Shown one piece after another: positions 10,344 through 22,700 of a stretch of DNA of 64,000 nucleotides (position 1 is its first letter; every line of letters starts with the position of its first letter). The stretch comes from Arthrobotrys musiformis. Its lineage: Eukaryota > Ascomycota > Orbiliomycetes > Orbiliales > Orbiliaceae. The position numbers and the translations under genes are program-made. Location of the stretch: the NCBI GenBank assembly GCA_036971715.1, contig JAVHJL010000010.1, forward strand, positions 558,001-622,000, written 5' to 3'. Under the pieces are notes generated by a model. The model made no database searches and had not been told where the DNA came from. It saw only the letters and a list, made by a program, of their open reading frames with translations.

Positions 10344-13300
10344 GATAACTAAATTCTTATAATAGCTATCTATGGATGTTCCCTGAAAAATGGGTGTGCT
10401 TTGATAATATGAACTCAAAGAGGTAAATTTAGGATATGTCGCATAAAGGGTATGGGTGCTTCGCGAATTCAATCGAAGGCCCAAGGATTGAACTGCCTGC
10501 ACTGCATACAGTCAAACAATAAGAACAATGGAAACTATAGAATGTGCATATGTGCTCGAGGGAGGTGCCATGTCTTCCTTCGCTAGGAGGGCGTCCAATG
10601 GCTCTATTATATTAGAAATACACCCCCTCAATTGCAAAATAACAATTGCATTAATTGGGCGACCTGCTGAGATCCTGCAAGATCGATGCCATCGAGAAAG
10701 GGGGCCTTAACGAATTGATAATTGCACAGCATATGTAAGTACTCCAGATCCGCTGTTAATGCACCTGTTGGGCGACCTGCACATTCCCAAACAGCTGGGA
10801 CTTGTCCCGACTGAGCGGGAACATCTCTACCAGCAAACAAAACCCCCAAGGTAGACGTGAACAATCCCGGTAAATTGGTGACATATTGTTGACACGATAA
10901 CATTATCATGGAGCTTTGGTCTCCTCGTATGATCATGGATAATAGAACGACCCACCGCGCGGTTGGAATCTTTAGCTCTGGTTGGTGAAAAGAAGCTCCT
11001 AGGTCGATATTTTCCCTTCACCTTGCATCAACTTGCAGACTTTCAAACCCGGCTCTTTCCTTCTACATCTTTGAATGGGTCAGTATACCCCAATGAAGCA
11101 AACCGAGGGATGACGGTTAGTCGTCTTAATATGAGATAAGAGAATCAGTTTCGGTTACATTGCTGAAATGATATCAATCAACCGGAAGAGCTTGGCTCAA
11201 GTGTGAAGTATCGTGCATGAAGAAATATTTCTCCAGGCACATTACCCAGATCTTCGGGTCCCGTGGTTACGGTTCGCCCGACGGGCTACCCGTGCCCTAA
11301 CGTCCCAAGAGATGCCCCAGGATCGGATGAAAGGACCGGTATGTGACAAGCAAAATATCCGCTTTGGTTCATTTATGACGAAGAGGACAAATAGATGTAA
11401 CAGGCAAGTTGGCATGTACCATTAGTATGTACGTACTTGCAGAAGAGTGGAGCATCCCGACATATCCTGAGACGGATGTATTGGGTGAGGGAAAGACGCA
11501 TGCAGTAAGGTGCGGGTTCGGGCTCCTGGGAAACTATCCGCATCAAAACTTGATTCGATGGTTCGAAAGCTTCGATATGACGGACATAACATTCGATCCG
11601 GTCGTGAGTAATGCCGTGTAAGAGGGGTAGACCGTCATTTTTAGACTGCAAGCATGTACCCTTGTTGAGTCTTTGGACATCCCCGGCATCAGAGGAGCCA
11701 AAATGTGATGGGCTGCCAACGGATGCATGAATTTCGAGCAACTTGAAGCAATCTGATCCGAGGAATGGCCTGTGCCGCGAGTTTGTTGAGGCCCGACATG
11801 ACATGCACCACTTAACGGCGAGGCGTAATAATACATACCTGCCAATAATGGGTTCGAGCGGACACAAAATCACAAAAATGAACCAAGGATTTGGGATCCC
11901 TTAGAAGGAGTAGTTGGTCCATAGAAGCAAAGGCCCTGGCCTGACCTTGTACACAGAACTGGTGCTAACACCGGTGGGGATCGCTTGTTATACACGAACA
12001 CAGCTAATTGTGTTGCTTCCTCGATCGGCATTGTGGTAATTTAAGGAAGGGTGCATTGCAGCGCCTTTGAAACCAACCTGCACACAGTTGCGGCCGCCTG
12101 CCAACCAACAGCCTCGTATTCCGCCCCAACGGCCATGGGCTCGGGTTCTCTCCAAGCGAAGGGTTACCCAAGATCTCGTCTCCTTGACCAGCTCGCTGGA
12201 AACTTTTGCAGATGTTGGAGTGCACACCTGCATGAGTACTCAGTCATCACGCCCACCTTGACAAACAATATTTCCAACTTTGTTCGTGTTCTTCGTGCAG
12301 GTGAGGGGAAAGAAAATTGAATTGGAAGCCGGTGATGCATGATGAGACGCTACGTTCTAGCTTTGTGGAGATGCCAATACGTCAGGGTGGAATAGAGTTT
12401 GGTTTCGTCTCCGCGCCTGGCGTGATATTACCAAACCCGTTCAACTGGAATGAAACGGGAACTTTGCTCGACCCTATCAAGGGTACGATGCCCTTGTCGG
12501 CGGGGAAGGCTGACGAGAACCCGTTCGGACATGAGGCGTCGATGAAGAATCAGCTTTCACGGCGGCCGTTTTTTTCTGCCTTTCCCTTTCCCCTCTCTTG
12601 GATGAAAAAAAGTCTGACTGACATCAGACGCAGCTATAATCTGCAGGTAATTTATTCCCTCAGCCAGAAGAGAACATCGTCTATGCAAAGTTGATCGTTT
12701 CATGCTCGATGAGCATTGGGCTGACATACATAGTACATATAACATACCCCTCATCCGCATGTCACTCCCTGATTGGTGGTATTTTGGTCTTCCATTGATG
12801 CGGGAGGGTGAGGCCAAGTCTTTTGCCCTAAATTCCACCTTGGCTTTGTAGATGGGAGTGGCTTGGAACCAGGCTGCTGGAACATGCTACATGCCTACAT
12901 ACTTCATCTTTGGAAATACTCTAGCAGAAATTTTTAATTTATTTTAATTTTTCAAAATTTGTCGCGGTTCCAAGAAACTCTTTAAGGGGGGGTGTCCGGA
13001 TGATGGTGTCGGCTTATCGCAATGCGAGGCAAGCCGGCAGTCTGGGAATGTGGATAGGAACCGAGCGGCCAGTTTTTCCCTCCAAGAGCTCGTTCGGTAG
13101 CTGCATATCGACATCGAAAAAAGGCAGGAGAACCAGAAGGAAAAAGTTGGAAACCGGGATGCTGTAAGTCAGCTGCAGCATTTCATACCCAAGAATCAGG
13201 TTCGGGTACATTCCAAATGGTTTAGACTAAAAACTTTAATTGCTCGAAGCGTGGAAAAAGAAAGCGACTAGTTTGGAGGCCATGTGGAGACCCCGTGCAC

Positions 13301-16300
13301 GGGATGTACACCAGCCCTGTGGTTCACTGGTGGTGATACGACGGCTGAAGTGATGGCTACCAGCATCAGGAAAAAAACCCTAGCCTTTATCATATCATAT
13401 GCGAAACGCCGGCTTAGCCGGCTTGGAGAACCAGAAATAAATGCATGGAAGTGGAGACAATCGATGCGTCGGGTCATGCTGTCGTCAGTATCATGGTCTC
13501 TAGTATGTTGTTTGAATATGACATGTCAAAAACTGATCAAATATTAGACGGATAGAGGCCGTTTGTATATATGTGAGTATCTACTTACATGTACTCTTAT
13601 AAGATGGTCCCTGCTCCTCTCGACTGCGAGTGAGATATCCAGGATTCCGTTGCTTGACACTGTGGGTCGGCAACACCCCTTTAAAGAATTATATGTTTGT
13701 AATCTCAAAGGGGGGGAGAATTCGATATGTCCCAACTAGAATATCAACTTTATGAGTTTAAGGGAATTAATAATGGGGGGCGCTGATTCAATTACGTAGG
13801 TTGGAATAATATTCTTAACCGCCACTCTCGATCCTATTCGAACTCGAACCGCCATGAAAATCTTTGCCACAATCCTGCAGCCATGGCCTGCTAGATTCTC
13901 GTGCAGAAGGTCAGCGCGCATCCAGACCAATTGGCCAGCACCTTCGAAAAGGCTTTTTAGGAATGCTCAAAAGCCTCCTTGCATACACGCCTGTTTCTCC
14001 TCGCTCGAGATCTCCGCAATTGGTATCCTGCTCCAAATCTTTGGTTTAGGCGAGATGCTCACGGCTCGGGTGCCTTTGTGATGGGACAGACCCAGCATGG
14101 CGGTAACCAATTGAACCGATGCGCAGATTTTGCGCCCGGATTAGTGTTGGACTCCCTCGCGGATGGCCGGGCCCCAGGAGGGCCCCCCAAGCCAGCCCAG
14201 TATGTTCCCGGCCTAGTGCAGGAAAATACCGCAGAATATCGCACCAACCAGCATGGCCTCCTTGGACTGAACCCAATTCTATGGGCGTCGAGGTTTAACC
14301 GGAACAAGCTCTCCAGACAGGAATCGACTAATTAATCTCCACAATGAATGATCGAGCCTCTTCAGGATAAGTTATGAAGTTGGAGGAATAACTGTCTCGA
14401 AATCGACAGAAGCGTACCCAAGCAGCTGGATTCAGCACAGACCGATCAACAGAAGACCGAAGTTAATATGGCTGCCTAAAAGTCTGTAACTCTACTAGTG
14501 AGGTTCATCCACATGGCCTAACCCAACCTATTGGCTGACATCAATAGAACCAACTCGATATCAACTAGCTGGATTTAGTTGTGATCACCAACTGGCTCTT
14601 CGCCCTGCTCTGCCTTCAATTGCCCTGAAATGTTTCAACTGCAATCAAGATTAAAAATTACAGAATTCGACGCGCTCTAAGTATTGAATCTACTAACCAT
14701 CCAGCAGGTTTTCAGGATTACGTATCTCCGCTTCCGAAACGTCGAAGATTTGGTTTGTGAGTTTTTCGTTAGTATGAAAGATGGAGTGGGAATCTCATAT
14801 TTCGCATGACCATGTGACCAAGATCCACAGCACTGCTAATGTGGTATTTAAGGTCCCGACTAGACTGTGTTCATGCCTCCAAAAGTTTTCCCCAAGTTAG
14901 ATTATTTCGGGCGAGGAACGGCCATCATTATCAACCAACACCAGGCACACAAAGTGGAAGGGGGGGAAAGGTCTCTCCAGTTGGGTCCCGCGCGATTGGG
15001 TCCATACTGGTAGGTGCATTCCAAGATCTCACCGGGACCTTTTCTGACGGGAGGATCCTCCCTTTGCAAGCCCCCCAAAGAGCTAAGAAGCAACATTCCC
15101 GACAGTCTGGGTCGGGGGTCTGGCACTATGTATGGATTTGGCTAGAACTATCTGAGTGCTGAAGGGAGAAGTACCGGGTACTTCGAGAGAGCAACACGGC
15201 ACAAGCCAAAAAGCGCGCGAGAAGAAACAACCGGTCCGATTTCCTGAAAAGTGAACGTGGCGAGAAGGGGGGAAGAACCAAGGAGTTGGTCAGGTCAACC
15301 AGTTTGACAGAAAACCGGACATGTTCCAGTTCATGTTGACGTTGGAATCAGAAACAATTCCATACTTCGTTCAACAGCATTCAACAATATCGATGTCATG
15401 ACTGTTGTAATTAAATTTCATGGGTTTATAGGTGATAATGGCCTAATTTTCTCAAAGCGAAAAACTCATTTGCTTCACTACGAAAGGATTCGAAGATGCT
15501 GGCCCATAAGGGTTGTTAGCTCCGGATTATGGGTCTTGTCGCTTACTTTCCCTACCTTGTCTGTGAGCGTTCAAGGTATGGATCCACTCTGGTTCCTCCG
15601 GTTTGATGCTGAAGGGGCCTTTTTCGGTTGAGGTTTGAGGCGATAGACCCACTCGCTCAATGCCTCTCCCCAGTATTCTGGCACTGCCAATGTGAGGTTT
15701 TCTTCAATCTGCGCGCACTCTTTGTAAGATTGGAGCATTAGAGTCATGACAAAGTGGAAGTGGTTAAAGTTATGTCTGAACGCGTGCTTTTTGTCCAAGA
15801 GGGATATCTATCCTCTAATTTTATCGGAGTTGACGCTATTGAATCCGTGTTCGTGCCATGCCCGTGAGCCGTTGAGGCGATAGTCGCTTGGTTGGAATGA
15901 AACAGGATGAGGACAGTGCTGTTCTGGTGACCAGAAAATTGCTGGCACACAGCTCAGTCCACTAACGACCTACTAGTCTTTATTCCCTGTCCCATCACAT
16001 TTTATTAGCACCTCTGCATAAAATCTTTTATTGAACTTTCGCGCGAAGAAATTTTGAGAGAAGAAAAACCAAAAGATCGTATTCCCGATCGGAAAGAGGT
16101 TCTTGTCGTGGACATTGAATTACTGACTATCAGAAAGACCAGGGGAAGGAAGCCGTGAAGCGGGAAAGGGCCCGCAACTTGTAATTCATCTCGATGGGAC
16201 GATATTGTTCCAATTGCCCGCAATTCTCGTCCTAGACTGGGAAAGGGAAGAAGGGGAACAAAGTCCCCACCTTTCAGCCAGACTGAAATGGGATGGTTCC

Positions 16301-17449
16301 TCTCGTCGTGCTATTGCATACAAGTGGGCCAGATGACCGCAAGTTCCCGTTGTGAAAACTTATCTCAAAAACAGCGTACGAGCTGTCCTATGCAATAATA
16401 ACCCACAATTCTCTAATACATTTATTATAATATTACCAAATCTTGCGGGAGAATCTCTGGATGTAAATGTTTTTTTTCTCCATCTTCATCGACGGGATAG
16501 TCTAAATTCTGCCCACAAGAAACATGACCAACCAATATCCTTGAAAATCGCACCTTCTTCCGGGAATTTTGCTCGCAGGACCCAGGGGCGACCAATCTTG
16601 CATGAAGAAAAAGCAACCAGACCTGCAGGCTATTTAATCCTGACGCATCGAGGCCCGTACACCCCTCTGGTGTTCCCGGGGCTGCACCACTACAGAATGA
16701 GGAGGAAGGGAGGGAGGAAAAAAAAAAAAAAACAATTCCTGAGAATGAATGGGAGGGTACCACAAATAGCTCTACATAGCAGTGGATCCCGTTCCCAAAT
16801 ATTCCAACTGGATGGAACTCCATGCTTCTTATCGTGATTGTCTCTCTTCCCTCTCTGCCTGTTTCTCGCAAGATTCCTTTCCATCTGTACAGTTACATAC
16901 ATCTGCAGGAGAATGAAGGCATCGATACCATGTCTTGCAGAGGAGGCCGCGGACATCTGCATTGGATGTACTGAGTACTTAGCATACTCGGGCTCACGCT
17001 CGGATCTGATCCCAGAAGTATTAAAGTTTTCCCGTCGTAACTAGTCGTCGTAGGAGCTAGTAGGTTAGTGTCTGTACTGACTTTCCAGCTAGCCGCTCCC
17101 CAGTACATGGTACAAAAGGTCCTCGTTACCTCTCCGGTAATTGCTTATTCCATGTATCTTGCTGCTGCACTTTTGTGTCCAGTCCCAAAACCAAGGCTAG
17201 TCTCGACAAAACTAAGGCCTGAGCGAGCCTTCCTTTTTCCTATCCCCCTTCCTTCTCGCTTGGGTCCCACAGCCAGAGCCCAGAAGTCTGCACTGCACAT
17301 GTTCACGTTAGTTTAGCTCCAATACAATCAGGCGGGTTCACCGTAGGCACAAAGAATAACCCCAAAAAATAAAAAAAATAAAAAATAAGTTGGAAAGAGA
17401 ATAAGAAAAACTGGTGGAGGTGAGAGTTTCTTTATCCCAAAGTATATGA
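10344..17449. other. 7-kb gene-poor stretch upstream of laeA
   Basis: No credible gene. The longest open frames (for example 11373-11873 on -, 16352-16837 on +) start only at GTG or TTG, have random-looking composition and no splice-connected partners that I could find. Local features: a 13-bp direct repeat TTGGGCGACCTGC at 10656 and 10768; a small inverted repeat GCCGGC-TTA-GCCGGC near 13409; GC-rich blocks at about 14100-14230 and 14940-15120 that contrast with AT-rich flanks and might be worn mobile-element fragments; and a poly-A run near 16720. No transposase or reverse-transcriptase signature was seen. Confidence 0.55.
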
Positions 17450-18199
17450 AGAACGAGCAGCCCTCCCGCGCTTTGCGAGCTTCTTGGACACACTTTTTCA
17501 CCTTCTCGTTCCCTCTCTCACACTCACTCCAGAAATAAAACCAGATGGTCTCCTCTTCTCCACTTTTAAATCCTCAAAACCAAATTTCTCCCACCGTCGA
17601 CAGTATACAGTAGACATTCCCAAAATTGCCGCGTTGCTTGTCAATCGAGTTTTCCAAGACGGACTGTACTTACATCACTTTGCTTGTCTCATCGGGCGTC
17701 CAACATATCCACGCAACCCGTTTTCAGCAGAACCGACAAAATTCTTAACCTCGTCGAGTTAACTAATCGCAAGCTCTTATCCACGACATAACAATCCCGC
17801 CCCGGAAATTCGAACACTGCTCCTTGTGGTGTAGTGTGCCAACTAGACAAGCCTGATTTCCCTTTCCATACACTTCATCATCGTGTGCGGATCGTTCTGC
17901 ATCACTTTGGCCCTGGAACGTTTGATTCCGACTCACTACCTCATTCGTTCTGCTGTGAAGATTGCTTCCCAAGAAATTGGTCGATTAGTTGTCCCGACTA
18001 GAACGATTCCTTCCGCAGCTTCGATTTCCTGGAGGAGCATTTCCGCAAGGGCAAATTTGCTTTTGCCCGTGCCGGACATTCAGCAGGCGGATACCAACTA
18101 AAATCCCTATCTTTTTCTTTTTTTTCTTTCTCTTTTTTCTTTCTCGAATTTATAATTTTTATACCTCTTAAATCCCCCTTTTCCGGGGAATTGGTCTGA
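17450..18199 (+). promoter_or_regulatory. Candidate long 5' leader of laeA, depleted of ATG
   Basis: Between 17450 and the laeA start at 18200 there is a single ATG on the + strand (17545), and 17548-18199 has none. About ten to twelve ATGs would be expected by chance in 750 bp. The sequence is C/T-rich, as in many fungal leaders. This suggests, by inference, that much of the stretch is transcribed as 5' untranslated region under selection against upstream starts. The transcription start itself is not visible, and an intron in the leader is possible. Confidence 0.5.
17545..17613 (+). promoter_or_regulatory. Upstream ORF (22 codons) in laeA leader
   Basis: ATG at 17545, in-frame TAG at 17611-17613, encoding 22 residues rich in Ser, Pro and Gln. 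It is the only upstream ATG in the ~750 bp before laeA, in context CAGATGG. The uORF ends about 590 bp before the laeA ATG, a spacing that would allow reinitiation. Whether the mRNA includes it is unknown, so a role in translational control is inference. Confidence 0.4.
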
Positions 18200-19757
18200 A
18201 TGACAGAAGTCTACCAATACTCTCAACGTCAACCGTCTGGTTCTTTGCAGGAGCAACGAGGAGTATCCGCATTGGCGAACTCACGACATCCCCCGAGCGG
18301 GTACTCTGCTCCTCCGCCGCCGCCTCCACCTTCTTTTCCGTCCCATTCGAATCCAGGACCTCGAGTACACGGGAACCGGCAAGAAAACATGACGATATAC
18401 CAGTATGTTCTCTCGAATCAAGTTCATTTTTGCATTGAAATGGGGGGTTTTTGATAAGACGGCTCACTAACGACGTGCTTCCCGTTGTCAGGTCGGAACC
18501 GTTTCAGTATGAGCTGAATCGTAGATATCACGGGTACCTGGCTGGTCTATATATGTATCCGAACGATGAGGTATGAGCTCCCTCAGACTGTGTTGTTTGA
18601 GACGTTTGGGACTAACAATAGGATTGTTTTCCGGCGTCTACAGAAGGAGCAAGATAGATTAGATATTCTACACAAACTGTACCTTGTCTCCCGCCGAAAT
18701 GAATTACATCGCGCTCCTATTTCTGTCAATCCATATAGCCAGACTAGAATATTGGATCTTGGGACCGGAACAGGAATTTGGTCCATAGATATGGCTGAGT
18801 ACGTTATCTTAGTCTCGAGGGACCGTATGCGTTGGATTCGGACTAACAACGCATTTTCAATAGCAAATACCCCGACGCCGAAGTTATTGGAACAGACTTG
18901 TCCCCAATTCAGCCAAAATGGTATGCCTCATATACATACCTTAGCTCTTCGATTTATAATGACTTGGGATTTACTAATCCGTATTGTTGTGTTAAGGATT
19001 CCACGAAATCTCCAAGTTCGGATATGTGACTTCGAGAGCACTTGGACACTTGGACAAAATTCTTTCGATCTCATTCATATGCGGAACGGCGTGGGCAGTG
19101 TCTCAAGCTGGCCAAATTTATACCGAACCATTTTCAAGTGAGTTTTTATCATGAATCCATTTAGCCGTAAGCACAAACATCTTGATTCTAACGATGACCT
19201 GCCTACCCACTAGTCACCTAAAACCCGGTTATGGATGGTTTGAACAAGTTGAGATAGACTATGAGCCACGCTGTGACGATGGGACGATGTCTTCAAATCC
19301 AGCCATATCGCCCCTCGTTAAGTGGTATCAATATCTGGCCGACGCCACCGAAAGATCTGGTAAAACAATTCGGTATCAACATAAGACAGGCAAGATGCTT
19401 GCGGATGCTGGGTTTACCGATATCCGCGAAGTCATCATTCAAGTGCCTTATAGCCCGTGGTCAAGCGATCCTCATTTGAAGAAGATTGGTTCATGGTATA
19501 CGCTAGCCATGTCGGAAGGTCTAGAGTCTCTTTGCATCGCACCATTCAACAGGATCTACGGCTGGGATCTAGAACAGATCACCGGCTTTCTTGGCCCCGT
19601 CAAAAAGGAAATGTTGAGTAAAAAGGTTCATGCGTACAACAACATGTAAGTTCTTTTTCGGGGTTTCCCTCTCCTTCCCCAGCCTAGCGGGATAACTTTC
19701 TGTGATACTAATCTCTGCTGCGGTTCTAGGCATATTTGGATTGCCCGACGCCCTTAA
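18200..19757 (+). CDS. laeA: LaeA-type S-adenosylmethionine-dependent methyltransferase, global regulator
   Basis: Seven exons: 18200-18402, 18492-18570, 18644-18798, 18864-18920, 18997-19137, 19214-19645, 19730-19757, giving 364 aa, close to the usual LaeA length. Residues 1-70 are disordered, with a seven-proline run. A conserved tyrosine-rich block follows (about 75-94), then KEQDRLDI. SAM motif I is ILDLGTGTGIW at 130-140, with a KYPDAEVIGTDLSPIQP block after it (147-163). The DFESTWTLG, GWFEQVEIDYEPRCDD and C-terminal HAYNNMHIWIARRP segments are characteristic of LaeA rather than generic methyltransferases. LaeA is known to act in the nucleus with velvet proteins to control secondary metabolism, development and light response. 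One intron ends in AAG with a TACTAAT branch site, and the last exon codes only nine residues plus stop. The ATG at 18200 is the first in the frame; an additional 5' coding exon is unlikely. Confidence 0.9.
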
Positions 19758-22700
19758 CATCCATTTACAACCATGGCTCGCCTCGCTACTTTCCTTGATG
19801 CGTTTTCATCGTATTTGAAGCTCTACTGGCTTCGACCGGAATATTCTGCTTGCCTGCGTTTCTTCCATTCATGCAAAGATACCCCTCTTCCTACGGATTC
19901 CTTTTGATAATACCTGATGGCCCATATTACGAGTACCCCGTCGCTTGCACATTTACCATTTTCTATCGCATACCAACACCTTAGCACTCAATTTTCCTTG
20001 TAACGATTTCCCTTTCCCTTAACTTTTAAATTTTGTCCCTCATCTCCTTGAAAGTCTATTCTGCCCGTCCTGGAGTTTGATTTCTTCCACATCGGTATTT
20101 CTTAAGGTTTAATTGTTCCCACGATAATAGCTTCCCAAAGTCATCTGCACAAGGCGTTCTGCGGGTTTGAGTATTTTATTCTCTTTTTTTGTCCTCCAAA
20201 AATCTATTTCTATTAGCCCTTTTTCCATTTTGTTGTCATATTTTCTTTATATCACGAGCACTGTCCATCCGTTTTGCTGGATTTGGCCTGTGGGCGAAAC
20301 TTTTGCATACTTTCCCAAAATTTCAATTTTTTCCCCCACCTGCGTTTTCTTCCTTCTCCTTATAATACTTTGTAACAGTAGTATATGAGGACTATATATT
20401 CTGGGAGTTTGGGGATTGTGGAGAGCACACAAACTGGTCTTTCATTATTTATTTCATTTTCACATTGATTCTCATTTTCATTTTTCTAAATCTCTTTTTT
20501 GTATTTAGATTCATTCGCCTTCTACACAGCACAAAAAAAATCATATACGTTCCGCAAGGGGCACTTTCACAACCAATTCAATATCCATGGTCGTTTGTGA
20601 ATTGCGGTACCATCCGCCACACACCCGAAAGTTTGATGATACGATAATACGGTCACTCCCTCGCTCTCTTGTACTAACCCTTTATCGACCAAATGCCCTG
20701 ATAACATCACCTCCTAATTCCCCACCTTTCCAAGATGACTATCTGAGCAGACAAATTTCACCCTTTTCCCTTCTTTAATACGATCGTCACAGCACACACA
20801 CGGAGCAAAAAAAAAATCCCACGCGGTTCAGGGCCGTGGTTTAAACCAAAAGGAGCCACCCCATCTCGCCTCGCACCCAAAAGAAAAAAAACAAGACAGC
20901 GGGAACGTTAAAGTTCAAAGCGCTCCTCTTTCGAATTTACTTGACTTCCTTTTTTCCTTTCCTCTTCCTTCGAACCCTTCTTTCCCAACCCATTTTATTC
21001 AGCTAACTAAATATTCTATAGTTTCATAGCTTCTGCGATCTCCCCTTTCCCAGCCCGGCCCCCTCTCTCCGCAAAATATGTTTTTCGTGTGTAAGACCTG
21101 ACAGTGTTACACGTCATATAACATGTACCAGGGGGCTATATTCTGGATATTTATGAGCTTATCCGTGACAGGGCCATTGTCGAGTTGACTCCACAAAGAT
21201 ATATGTTTGAGAAAGCTCGTCACGTTACCATCCCGGTCCGACCAATAGTGCGTTCAATGGACGGCTTTTCCTTAGCTGTTAGTTAGTGACTTTAGAGATA
21301 AGCGTGGTCCTCTTTTTTTTAGCCTTCCTCTAACTATAATCAATCAGCTATTCCCAGGATCGAAATCTGGCCTTTGTGGATTAAATAGTCTTACAAATGA
21401 TAATAATTTTTTTCGCTAGAATTTAAGACAAGGCTATGTCATTGCCAATGGGACCTATCATACCTACTTCCACTTTATTCAAAGGTATGGCAAGGCCAAG
21501 GGAAAGTGTGGCATTTCCTCGGCGGCCCACACGGTGGAACCTGCAATGTATCTTGCTGTCACTTAATTGTGAGGGCAAGCAAGATCTATATGTACGAGGG
21601 TAAAGTACGTATACTGGTTTCCGAGGTAACTCATGACGCCAGAGAGCCCGAAATCACAAATCAAGTATTAGAACGAGTCTTAGATCACAGGTGTGTGTGT
21701 CTCTGTATGTGTTTATATATCGGAGCTCCCACTGCCATGCATGTTTCAGATCTCAATCTTGTTCGTCGTAGCTAAGGTTGCGATTCGGGTTCAACGTTCT
21801 ACAAGATTCGAGAGGCGGTTGTTTCCATGATGTGTGTGTGTATCTGAGACTGACTCTGGAGAGGGTTGTACCTATATCTAGTTTTCTCCTTGCTTTCATA
21901 CGGGTCGGAATCAGACCTGCATAATGCGTGGGAAGATCGAGATCCTGTGCTACGTATATATATCCCAATTCAAGGTTTGGGGAAGGTGTTAGGGATCGAG
22001 CGTCTATATATACGACTATGTCTACATACAACAAGGCGTAAGCTAGCACTAGTTGGAGTTACAGAGTCATGTCTTGATACCACCTATATCGCATGTTGAA
22101 CACGGCATAAGGCAGTCCGAAAGTTTTTTTTTCACCTTTGTATTTTCCAATAAAGTATTCGGTGGGACCGGCCGCCCCCGTAGCACAAAGAGATCTATCT
22201 ATGCTTGGGAATCTAGATGGCTGTCGGATTTCGTCGCGCATTACTAGGTGTGCGCCGAAGAAGATTCGGTGGCTTTTTTTTGGTGTTCTATTCAGAAGGG
22301 TACTTATGCATATATATATCCTCTAAACCTAAACCGACCTTTTGTTCGGAATGTCTATGCACTTAGAGATCGTTACACGACATGATATTGCGTATCCAGC
22401 ATGGCCTTTGTGGCTTCGCCCGATCGAGCTCTACTAGTTTGACGTTACGTTGGGAAACCCGGCCGGCCGGGGGCTAAATTACAACTAAAGTATCGGGATA
22501 TGACGACGTATTATCCAACTCCCAAGAGGAATTTTTTGTAGTTCAGTGCACAAATTGTGTATGATGTTTGTGGGTCTTTACAGTAGCACACTATGCACTT
22601 TGGGATTGATCCTGCAAATGATGGCAGAGAGTATAAAACAAAAAAAGGAATTCTCAGTACATTCTCGTATGTATCGAAGGGCCTCGGTCTAGGAGTGGAT

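Noticed and set aside
11373..11873. 166-codon minus-strand open frame
   Set aside because: It opens with GTG, not ATG, has random-like composition, no domain and no splice partner.
16352..16837. 161-codon plus-strand open frame
   Set aside because: It opens with GTG, is overlapped by long antisense frames and includes poly-A-encoded Lys; not coding in character.
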